Below are positions 55,536 through 64,000 of a stretch of 64,000 nucleotides of DNA, piece by piece. Position 1 is the first letter of the stretch, and each line of letters opens with the position of its first letter. Location: NCBI GenBank assembly GCA_021234535.1, contig CM037846.1, positions 19,609,814 through 19,673,813 of the forward strand, read 5' to 3'. The stretch comes from Stichopus chloronotus. Its lineage: Eukaryota > Echinodermata > Holothuroidea > Aspidochirotida > Stichopodidae. A program made the translations under genes and the position numbers. Below the pieces are notes generated by a model. That model saw only the letters and a list, made by a program, of their open reading frames with translations. It was not told where the DNA came from and did no database searches.

Positions 55536-56030
55536 TTTTTTTTTTTTTTTTTGAGGTTGTCTCCCCCGTTTATTTATTCTTATTGGACACATTACAAGCA
55601 TAAATAAGTTATTGTTAAAGGTTACATACATAAGTTGACAAAATAAGGAAAGTCAAGTGAGAAAAATAGAAACAGATGGGAATGTGGCTTTATACTGGAA
55701 AGGTAAGTATATACAAATCTACAGATGAATGGGAAGTAGAAAACTTCTGAAGTCGGCTACAAAATGCAACCTGGGTAGCATTACTTAAATCCATTACAGC
55801 GAACGAATGAACAGCCCTGTTAAGAATATAATTACATCACTTTACTTTGAAACAGTGTTAATATAGGCCTGTTAGAAGGAGTAAAGAATATTGTTCCGTT
55901 TTATGTTCACAAAGGAATTGCCGTTTGTCCAGAGTTTCTCGCACTTGTTTTTGGTCAACCGATTGTGATCTGCTTCAACCCTGTTAATAATCGACTTTAA
56001 AATAGAAGCTTTTACTTCTTTCTCATTCTG
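55536..56030 (-). pseudogene. Antisense retroelement end with ORF remnant, copy 3
   Basis: A T-run (55536-55552), GAGGTTGTCTCCCCCGTTTA and TTTATT (minus-strand AATAAA at 55574-55569). Upstream on the minus strand VQNEKEVKASILKSIINRVE, then ADHNRLTKNKCEKLWTNGNS and FVNIKRNNILYSF before a stop (about 56010-55880). It ends 90 bases before the tRNA gene. Confidence 0.6.
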
Positions 56031-56107
56031 GACGTTTCATTTACCTTACAATGATGTCGTTTAATTCCTTTCCTGCCTTCGGCACGGAATGAAAACGTGC
56101 ACAAAAC

Positions 56108-56117
56108 TTACAAAACA
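56108..56117 (-). terminator. Pol III terminator of tRNA-Tyr
   Basis: On the minus strand TGTTTTGTAA follows the tRNA 3' end. Four T is the minimal Pol III stop signal. Confidence 0.7.
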
Positions 56118-56207
56118 TCCGCCGAGCCGGATTCGAACCAGCGACCTAGAGATATCATTCATCTGCCGTACTACAGTCTCCCGCTCTACCAACTGAGCTA
56201 TCGGCGG
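56118..56207 (-). tRNA. tRNA-Tyr(GTA) with a 17-nt intron
   Basis: Minus strand: 7-bp acceptor stem CCGCCGA/TCGGCGG, discriminator A at 56118, D arm GCTCAGTTGGTAGAGC (A box), anticodon stem GGAGA with TCTCT (one G-T pair), loop CTGTAG-A with anticodon GTA, and T arm GCTGGTTCGAATCCGGC (B box). After the base 3' to the anticodon is the intron TACGGCAGATGAATGAT. Eukaryotic tRNA-Tyr genes regularly carry an intron here (established). A TTTT stretch about 4-10 bases beyond the 3' end can serve as the Pol III terminator. Confidence 0.97.
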
Positions 56208-56209
56208 AA

Positions 56210-57300
56210 CTACTTATAAGAGTGTCTACAAATTATAAGTACAATAGCTACAAGCTCGCACGTTGTCGTGGAAAGGTGGATTTGTTTATTCTGTGGATTG
56301 ATCACAAAAAGGCACGAAGTGGTTGTTTTTATTGCTGTCTATTCGTTAAAATTCGAGTACGGTTGATTTTTGCTGCTAAATGTCTTTCTCATTTCGCCTT
56401 TCGCACGGCTTTAATATAATAGACTGTTCCATTTTGTTTTTGTAGGGAACATAAATTGCAGAGTACGGTGACTAATCAATGGGTCATTGGTGATACTTGA
56501 CAAGAATTGTAGGGCATGTGCATGGCGTTAATTTTTATTTGTATAACCATGCCTGTATGAAGGTGGGGAAGGGAGTCAGGGGTTGCGATGAACCCCCATA
56601 AGATCTGGAATTCTGCTTAGCCTATGATAGTACCTACGTTAGCAACATATATAATGAGTTTTAATTTATTAATTGGTCATATTGTCGGGTCATGTTCTAC
56701 TGCACTCGTGGTAAAATCGAATCCCGGCCCCCCTACTGAAAAAGCTGCATTAGGCCTGATATTTATAAACCTACAAAGCTAGAGTAAAAATATGAATAAT
56801 TCAAAAAGAAGCACCTAAATTAAGATTAACAATGAAAAATCTAGGCAGTGGTAGTTTGATAATTTTCTCCTCAGCTGTTTTGAACAACGTCTCGAGACAT
56901 ACAGATCCTTCACAGCATGTGGTGGTATGTAGGCCTACCGTTTTTCACAACCGACAACGAACAGCGAAGTATAGCAGTTGTGTTTCAGCCTCTTGACAGT
57001 CTTTACATTGTAAGTGAAGGTAGGTGGTGGGCGCTGGTTCACTATCTAACGCAACGATACGGCGAAGAACCTGAACCTGAGATTTTTTTAGCCTGCCCCG
57101 AGATACACATGTCTAATTGCATGTTCCTCTAAGAAGCATTTTCACCTTTAAGGTGAAATAAACTTACTTTTGAGGTAGTAGTGCGACAAGAATGGTTCTT
57201 ATGACCAAACTAAGAATAGTTCTTATGACCAAACTTTACACTGTATCACTCTAAATTGCTTTCAATTTAACTTATAACTAAATTGCTTAAAAAGAACTAT
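56210..57300. other. No gene supported
   Basis: A 71-codon open frame on the plus strand (56917-57132) reads WWYVGLPFFTTDNEQRSIAV at its start, but no domain or clear splice site supports it. Near 57190-57235 TTCTTATGACCAAACT is repeated in tandem. Confidence 0.4.
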
Positions 57301-57321
57301 TCAGTGTACACATACGAGTAC

Positions 57322-57486
57322 TCGCCGGTTATCGCAAAATTGTCATCCGTTTCACGGTCGCGTAAATAGCCCTGACATTCACCAGCCGCTGATTCGTCGT
57401 ATATTTGCCGAGTAGGCTTACCTGACTCATTTACGAAAGTCAATGGTACAAAACTGATATCAGTGGATAGAGATAACAGTTCCCTT
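57322..57486 (-). CDS. Weak candidate upstream exon of the BTB gene
   Basis: A stop-free minus-strand stretch reads RRELLSLSTDISFVPLTFVN, then ESGKPTRQIYDESAAGECQG and YLRDRETDDNFAITGE. It looks like true protein and lacks an ATG. A possible acceptor (ATCAAAATAG, before 57486) and a possible donor (GTACTC, 57321-57316) would leave two bases of a codon, which is the phase the exon at 49742 needs. However, the first strands of the BTB fold would still be missing between them, so at least one more exon is needed. Placement in this gene is inference. Confidence 0.3.
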
Positions 57487-57519
57487 CTATTTTGATGGAA
57501 CCGAAAGGTTTCACTAGGG

Positions 57520-57790
57520 GTGTCAATTCAAATTGAAATGTGGGGGGCATGTTTATGTGGGGGGCATGTTTTACTAACTAACAGGTTTGAATGATCAAAG
57601 CTGCCCCAGCAAGGGTCTACGCACTGCACTTTTTGATAGCTTTGAGTATATTGGACAGATCTAACAGGTTTCCCCTGGGGCATGGATGTCAATCCTGGGA
57701 AGGGGGAAGGGGGCATTCCCCACATTTTGATAAGAGGGGGACATAAAAATCAAATCCCCCCCCCCTCACACACACACACATTTCGTAAAG
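57520..57790. other. Repeat with G/C runs and (CA)n
   Basis: TGGGGGGCATGTTT occurs twice in tandem (57540-57570); a C run and a CA run lie at 57757-57780. Repeat-like, no gene. Confidence 0.5.
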
Positions 57791-58139
57791 AAAAATGTTT
57801 TGGCTCACTCTTTGAATGGTATAGTGGGACATTGTTACAAATATCTCCAACAGTTTTGGTGAGTGACTGATGTAATCGCCGGCTGCGTGGACATGCAGTT
57901 AAGGTGTTCATGCACCAAGGTTAGAGTCATCTACATATCCCAAATGCCGACATCCGCGCACTTCGCGTGCAGTTATTCCATTGCCGTGTTATGTCATTGG
58001 ACAAAAGAAGGTAAAGGAATGACGCACGTTCCCTCCCCATAAATACAGCCACACAATTTCAAATTACCCGAAAAAAGAGAACCTAGGTAAAATTCTGTTT
58101 GTGAACGTGTGCTTGAATTAATTGTCGATATACACTCAG

Positions 58140-58200
58140 AGGCGTCGCGACCGGGGAAGATCCCTCCCCCCCCCCCATCCCTATCAGCAAAAAAAAAAAA
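58140..58200. repeat. Poly-C and poly-A runs in short repeat
   Basis: GAGGCGTCGCGACCGGGGAA is followed by a C run (58166-58176) and an A run, similar in style to the GTAGCCAGG/poly-G repeats of 31-32 kb. Confidence 0.5.
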
Positions 58201-58239
58201 AAGCCAGACCCACGATAGTCGCAAAATCAAAAGGACCAC

Positions 58240-59153
58240 TTAGAATTTTTCAAATTTCAGTCTCGCACATTTAATCACGTAAAAAGATGCAATTGTGAGC
58301 ATTTGAAAGGAGGATTCGGTACCTTCGAAGGATTCTGTATCTTCGAATTGTTCTCAACGGGTAAAACTGGTCAGTCAATGCATAGGCCTTTGCTAAGACA
58401 AATGATCAATTTGATGATTGACAGGAGTGCCTTCAATCCCTAGAGACATGTTAAAAAAATCAATCTATGAAAAATGGTACGGTAAATACATATCAGATGA
58501 AATTTGAGGTGATACAAGAATCATAATGAATTACGCATCCTCTTTCATTTTCTTTGAGTGTTTTGAAAATGTTTGGGGCTGAGCACATAGGTGTAAGGGC
58601 TCATGGATTTTTTTTTTATTTTGGTTAGGAGAGGGATGGGGAGATTGTTGCTGTGGGGAGAGATTGTTGAATTTGTTTGTCACTAATTAATGAGCGGGAT
58701 TACTATCTAAGAGGAGGACTACAATAAGTTAGCGCATCTACGAAAATGGTACTACATACATGGGAATTGCCAGCAAAAAGCCCCATGGAGAGCGGTTCAA
58801 AACCCTCAGCAAAATTTAAAAAACAAAAGACTTTCGTCGGTTAGGCTGAAGATGGGATGTGAATAGAATGTAAAAAGAAATTAGCAACAAAGCACCGCCA
58901 GGGTTTAATGATTGTGGGCATAATTTGCTTATTCATCATCGATATCACATATGAAGCGCCTATCTAGGGTTTTCAGGAGGGGTGGGGACTTGACCTAAGG
59001 GCAAAAGCCTTTTATTCGCACCGTGGGCAGGAGTATCTTGGCGGAGCGCCACCATCAGTTAGCGCGGAGGGCACCCGAAAATTTTAGCTTAACGAACGCC
59101 TCAGGTGGTCGGAAACGGTACTTCCCGGTGTTCTGGGCTTCATGTATCCAGGG
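58240..59153. repeat. Family A pieces, part 1
   Basis: It begins with an ATTTTTCAAATTTCAGTCTC module (58244) on the plus strand. From 58970 to 59153 an inverted terminal module reads GGCGGAGCGCCACCATCAGT, then GGTCGGAAACGGTACTTCCC and GGGCTTCATGTATCCAGGG, where the TIR element is inserted. Between them, 58330-58960 has no supported feature. Confidence 0.65.
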
Positions 59154-60281
59154 CAGTCACCGGGTTGCTATGCCCATTTTGCACCGTTGCTAACATCAAG
59201 ATAATTGGATTATGTAACACTGCAACACACCTAGCGGATCGTCCTTGGGACTAACCAAGAAAGAGCAAAAATTTAACATTTTTAAATCATCCGAATCTCA
59301 CAATTTATAGCAAATTATCTCTTAAAACTCACTCAGAACATTGGGAACACATTATCCAAGAGGTATGGCCCGATATAATTGTTCCAAAAGAGATAAATCG
59401 CACAAATATTTGGTCCAAACGAAGGTTGCACATCTCAACACAGTCGCGAAAATTTTCCCTCGTGATCGTCACAGAAAATGTCGAAAATATCCGCAATTGG
59501 AATTCCGAACGGTTTCATACTTCACTTTCACAAAGTTAATTGAGTTTTCCACATGAAAATGACAAAAATGATAACAGAGGTGCGGTGATGCACTTCCGTG
59601 ACAAGTTTTAAAATCTTTTTCTGGTTGCTAGGGCTACACTGTTTCTTTTCTACTCCATATACGTACTGTTTACGTACTACTGATACGTAGGCGCACACGC
59701 AAGACATACGCTACCCACAATGCAATACTGTAAACTAGTTTGGACTTGTTCGGATTTCGACATCGTGTGACGTCATTACACGTTATTATCATATGACGTA
59801 AAAAGAGTTGGCGTGGTTTGTATATAGAGCAACCAACTGCGAAGGCAAGTGAAAGTGATGGGAGTTGTTTAGTATGTAAATATCACTAAAACGTCTTCGA
59901 ACAAGGGGAGATTATAACCGTATATGGAAACAAGTGTCATGATTGACATGGAGTAGCTTTGGAGATTGACGGAGTGGTGATGCGTTTCCCTGACATGTTT
60001 TACTGAAGGTAGTTTGAAGGCGTGGTCAAAAGCTAAAATCATCGATATCTCTGACGGATGATCGTGTATGGTTGCAAAATTTGGAAGGGGAGTTGGGGAG
60101 TGTACAGAGTATGTGCTGTGAAAATATTAGCGTGATCGAATGCAAAGGGGCGAAGATATCATCGTTTGAAAATTTGACCGCGCAATTGCGTAAAGCTGGG
60201 CAACCATAGCATTTTCAAGGTCACTTTTCAAATACAACTGTGTGAAGCGTCTTAGTTAATTGCATAGCAACCAGGTGACTG
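59154..60281. mobile_element. 1128-bp element with 20-bp terminal inverted repeats
   Basis: Left end CAGTCACCGGGTTGCTATGC; inverse of the right end CAGTCACCTGGTTGCTATGC (one mismatch in 20). AGGG stands on both sides (59150-59153 and 60282-60285). Family A continues across it, so it is inserted in that repeat. No transposase ORF; inside, a GGTGATGC(A/G)(C/T)TTCC(G/C)TGACA block occurs twice (59584 and 59975). Confidence 0.8.
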
Positions 60282-60620
60282 AGGGTACATGAAATATGGC
60301 TCTCATGTCTGCAATTTCTCAGTTAATGATAAAGCATTTTCTTATAGAAAACTAGTGCTAATTTAGATTGCTCTTATCTAGAATATTTATGCTGTCGTAA
60401 TTTTCTGAAAAGTTCATTAAACAGATTTTAATTTTCTAACGATAACAGGTTTTCTCTTTATGAGACATTTGTAACTAGCATTTGACTTGAAACAAAATTT
60501 GGTGCAATATTTTGCACCTATTGCAGTCAATGTTTTCCCCGAGAAATTATGCCTCCAGAAAAGTTATTCCAACAATTTTTACTCTTGCTGCTATCTATTA
60601 CTATCCATCTATGAAAACTG
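60282..60620 (-). repeat. Family A pieces, part 2 (inverted)
   Basis: TGAAATATGGCTCTCATGTC, TGCAATTTCTCAGTTAATGA, then 'TTATGCTGTCGTAATTTTCTG', 'CTAACGATAACAGGTTTTCTC' and GGTGCAATATTTTGCAC: the inverse of 8560-8800. Confidence 0.75.
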
Positions 60621-60679
60621 GTAATATTTTGAATTGCTTATATTTCCTCCTAAAGTAAATCCCTTCACTTTTGGCGGAC

Positions 60680-61545
60680 ATTAAATCAGTTGAAGAATCT
60701 CGCGGCAATCATTGGCTCATTTTCCGTCCAATTCATTTTCCCCTCACCAGCAATATCCAGTAAACTAGTTTATTCTTTTCTTAGTCCCCGACGGAATTGC
60801 TTGTCCCGATTACCCGATTGAGCCCCCACTATTTTTGCTTTCATTTTTTCTTCAATTCTGCCGAAAGCTTCGGCAAGTTAGGATCTTTCCAAGCACCTTA
60901 TTAATGTTTCTATTTTTTTCAGCGGTTCATCATCTGCTTGTCAACCGATTAACCTGACGTAAGAGATGTCTGAGTGATTATACGTTGCCGTACACGGATA
61001 TGCACCCCGCCAGTCATCTTACACACAGTGAGTTTTGAAGATTTTACCATCTTTCCAAAGATTTTTTGCATGATTTTAAAGAGCAGCCTTCACAGCATTT
61101 TGAATTAACCATGCATGCGAGTAACATAACTCCTTTGAGATATATTTTACTAAAACAGTAAAGGTTTTTAAATGCATTTCAGACAAAATTTTATGACACC
61201 CTTGACAAAAACAAGAAAGAATATAGGTAAATAATTTTCGCTATGATATTCATGACATTAGTCTCTTCCTTGGTAGTGCTACCCTCAGTGATGGGAACAA
61301 ATGTGGACATTCGAGAGTTGACCAGAAGTTACAATCGGTGTTTACTTCAATTATTAACTATATTAAATCACAACCGGATCAAATAAAGCAATGTCATTCT
61401 TTCAATTTGCCGTCTTTGGACCTATCACAGGCCTGTTGTTGCAAATAAAGAGCAAACATTTAACCTAATAGACATCTGCTCTCATTTTTTTTTTACTTTG
61501 TTGACAGTCGCTCCGCAATTAGTCGCCTAAGTCGAAAGTTCAGTG
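60680..61545 (-). repeat. Dispersed repeat R4, inverted copy
   Basis: Inverse match to 21996-22600; shared blocks AATTGCGGAGCGACTGTCAA, GATGACTGGCGGGGTGCATA and AACAACAGGCCTGTGATAGG, as seen on the minus strand. Confidence 0.75.
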
Positions 61546-61549
61546 GCGA

Positions 61550-62190
61550 CCTAAGGAGATCCCATCCTCTTCCATCAATATGTCAATACTTAAAAATGGC
61601 AGTTTCACGTTTACATGAGGACTGACGAAAATTAAGTATCCTAAACTGGGGGATAAATAGGGTGAGGGGGGAGGCAACCGGACCATCCCCAAAGGTGGAC
61701 CAAAATATTGTTTCGCTGGATAAATAAGCAATAAGCTGTATTTTGTATAAGAAAATTGTGCAATTCTGTACTTTTTCAAGTGCTGCATTAAATCGCATGG
61801 CGTGGCGAGGGAAAATGGAGCCATGACCTTAAGAAACAGTTTTTTTTTTAGGGGCGTTGCAAGAGTGCAAAGGGGGACTGTGGAGAACGTGGGGACGATA
61901 TATGGTTTGCTCCTCTCCAGTTGATGATGGTGCCCCTTAGTCTTTCTAAAATTCTACCTAAAATATAAGTTATTAACCTTGGGCCTCCCACCCCTCCATG
62001 AATGCCTGACTCCTAAACCAGTTGCTAAGGAAAAAAAAACTGGAGGGTAGGTCTCGGGGGTAAGTCCCAATGGAAAAAGTTGGGGTAAAGTATAAAAGAA
62101 ATAAGATGCATAATTCCCTAGGACTGTTATATTATCTCAACCAATCTGATATGTATAACCATTTTTCACAGAATGATTTTTGTTTTTCAT
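61550..62190. other. No gene seen
   Basis: Two overlapping minus-strand open frames (61824-61540, 61798-61583) have no recognised motif. Confidence 0.4.
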
Positions 62191-62705
62191 TAATTGAGAA
62201 ATTGCAGACATGAGATCTCTTTTTCAAGGCTAACTAAAGACAACTTAAAACACTCTGAAGGTGCCGTTTCCGGCCAACTTGGTGCTGTAAATTCAAAATT
62301 TTTCTTTTACGTTCCGCGCCGACTGATGGGGGAACTCGGCTTAGATAGTACTAAGAGTACTCGAGAAATTGCAGATATGAGCTCTCTTTTCCAAGGTTGG
62401 TTACATGCAACACAAAACACTCGGAAAATGCCGTTCCGGCGATGTGCTCGGCATATAAACCAATATTTTTCTTGTTCACTTCTGGCCAATCAATTGTGAC
62501 GCTCCCCTACAATAGCACTAAGAAAGATAGTACTTGAGAATTGCAGAAATGAGCATCTCTTTAATATCGCGGGTTACATGCGGCGTAAACCACACTAGGG
62601 GCGTGCTGGTTTCCGACTATCGAGGGGGTGGGGTTGTAAAGTCAACAATTTTCTCGTGCGCTCCACACCAACTGATGGTGGAGTTCCGTTTAGATAGTAC
62701 TTAAA
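62190..62705 (+). repeat. Family A terminal modules, three in tandem
   Basis: Three modules start GAGAAATTGCAGACATGAGA (62199), CGAGAAATTGCAGATATGAG (62359) and TGAGAATTGCAGAAATGAGC (62532), each followed by TTTCAAGGCT- or ATATCGCGGG-type cores and a TTGTACG/TTCTTTTACG ending. Spacing is about 160-170. Confidence 0.8.
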
Positions 62706-63228
62706 GTGAGGTTTGTTTTGTTGGACCACCTCTTTAAAAAAGTAGATTCGCCCCTGACAGAAGGTAACCAGAAAGTCAGGAGGCATTGTGGTTTAATTGT
62801 GTTTTGAATATGCTGTATTGAATTTGATATATTGCACACATTACTCCTCAGGAAATGCACGTTTTTTCGAAAACTTTCCAACAATTTAAAGGAGAAGGGA
62901 AATGGTGACAGTACGAATTCCTTAAGCTTAGGTCACTTTCTGAACCAGCAGGAAGGAAAAGTTCCTGTGAAGTAGGGAAATTTTCATGTAAAAATCTTCC
63001 CACAGCTCTCAGTCAGCCCATAAGATCAAAACTTTTGGGTGTGCTACTGCAGTAGAGGCATACTGTATTTTCGTATCACACTTAATCACACTTTTTGAGA
63101 CCCCTCATTCATGTCACAGGGTCCACTAGAAACAAAATTCTAGTTTCCCCCCTTGTGACGTCACTGCACAAAATCAAGGTAACACGCACAACGAACTAAA
63201 GTAACCCACATTCAATTGTCACAACAAA
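62706..63228. other. No gene seen
   Basis: AT-rich stretch with short unrelated open frames. Confidence 0.4.
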
Positions 63229-63230
63229 GA

Positions 63231-64000
63231 CAAGAGCCCAAGGGCACTGTAGTTCCTTGCACAGATGTACAGTATAAAATGTAAAATATGAAGTAAAAGG
63301 AGCATTTTGCTTTATTTTGTACAATAGCGAGTATGGCCCATTTCTGACATTGGACCCCAAATATGACAAACACCCGCATGGAACCACTTTCATAGCACTA
63401 ATGTGACCAACCATCAATAGTGTTACATACAATCTGTAAGAGAAGAAGTATTTGCGAGATTTCACAACAGCTCAAGGGCACTATGGATCCTTGCACATTC
63501 CTTGTACATTTGATCAAGGAACTACTACCTCAAGCAGTACTTCCAGGATTTGCTGGCGGTGGACTGATGGAACATATAAGCATCCATAGCATAGAAAGGA
63601 GGTAAAGGATTTCTTTTTTCTAAACACCACCACAAGGCACTTGGTGCAAAGGAATGACAGTAACCAAAAGTCAATTGCCCATAGCATGCAAGAAAATTCT
63701 ACATGTTCTTACATTCTTATTACATAAACTGAAACCAGAAGTGCCAAAAATGCTAAAGACATTGAAAATAAAAATGCCATGGTAAGATACTTAATATCTA
63801 ACAATACTTCCCTAACCACATATGAAGCAAATCGGACAAGGCACTGGAAAGATATTGCAGGAATTTTACATTAAGTCCCTCCCACTCATTAATAAACAAG
63901 ATATAGGCACCAAGAACAATAGGGCACATCTACTCAATACGATACACGTACACGCCGAGTTTGAGAAAAAAATGAGCACTCGATTATTGCGGTATCGCTC
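63231..64000 (+). mobile_element. Second copy of the 50.3-kb element, runs off the window
   Basis: It starts CAAGAGCCCAAGGGCACTGT and follows the 50299 copy closely: 'CCTTGCACAGATG', 'TTTATTTTGTACAATAGC', CCCATTTCTGACATTGGACC, 'CATGGAACCACTT', CATAGCACTAATGTGACCAA. At 63900-63960 a family D unit begins (GAACAATAGGGCACATCTAC). The 3' end is outside. Confidence 0.85.

Noticed and set aside
56917..57132. 71-codon plus-strand frame as a gene
   Set aside because: No domain, no supporting splice or polyA signal, and no paralogue in the window.
1..64000. CRISPR array, rRNA genes, prokaryotic operons
   Set aside because: No regularly spaced repeat-spacer series and no rRNA signature; tandem arrays here have no unique spacers, and intron-containing genes show a eukaryote.

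Overview
This window is animal (metazoan) genomic DNA, AT-rich, gene-poor and dominated by transposable elements. The evidence is split coding exons with GT-AG borders, a tRNA-Tyr gene with a short intron, non-LTR and LTR retrotransposon debris, several palindromic DNA-transposon derivatives and many microsatellites. There is no bacterial operon structure, CRISPR array or rRNA. The repeat style (CA/CATA runs, poly-G/poly-C tracts, dispersed 'TGACCTTTGACCT' repeats) fits a marine invertebrate, possibly an echinoderm. That placement is an inference and not certain.

Host genes. The clearest is a minus-strand BTB/BACK-domain gene with three exons whose reading frames join exactly (49742-49492, 45051-44894, 43458-42598). 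It has large repeat-filled introns, a serine-rich C-terminal tail and a missing 5' part; a weak candidate upstream exon lies at 57486-57322. At 31453-31061 (minus) is a Bcl-2-family-like exon with BH3, BH1 and BH2 signatures. It ends at a splice donor right after the BH2 tryptophan, but the frame shifts twice inside it. Two or three further minus-strand exons of an unrecognised gene lie at 29500-28917, and an intact unrecognised 96-codon ORF lies at 30834-30544. A possible terminal exon with a polyA signal is on the plus strand at 35348-35732. A complete intron-containing tRNA-Tyr(GTA) is at 56207-56118.

Mobile elements, left to right. 0.6-9.4 kb: copies of a composite repeat (family A), one split by a CR1/L2-like LINE end (7566-8435), plus a TTAA-flanked palindromic element (4526-5051). 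9.4-11.4 kb: a decayed minus-strand LINE with endonuclease and reverse-transcriptase parts. 13.2-14.5 and 17.7-19.3 kb: two copies of a composite segment with a ~158-bp tandem array, one interrupted by a 215-bp MITE whose empty site is the other copy. 19.5-21.1 kb: a LINE RT fragment and a Ty3/Gypsy gag fragment. 23367-26768: a short LTR retrotransposon with both LTRs, PBS, PPT, zinc knuckle and protease, but no reverse transcriptase or integrase. 47-55 kb: an L1-like RT cut in two by a 1256-bp non-autonomous element, repeats carrying perfect DR1 nuclear-receptor motifs, and several antisense retroelement 3' ends. 58-61.5 kb: family A split by a TIR element, and an inverted copy of the 22-kb repeat. 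63.2 kb to the end: another copy of the element that cut the L1.

The intervals 36.0-42.6 kb, 39.1-42.5 kb and smaller gaps show no gene I can support.
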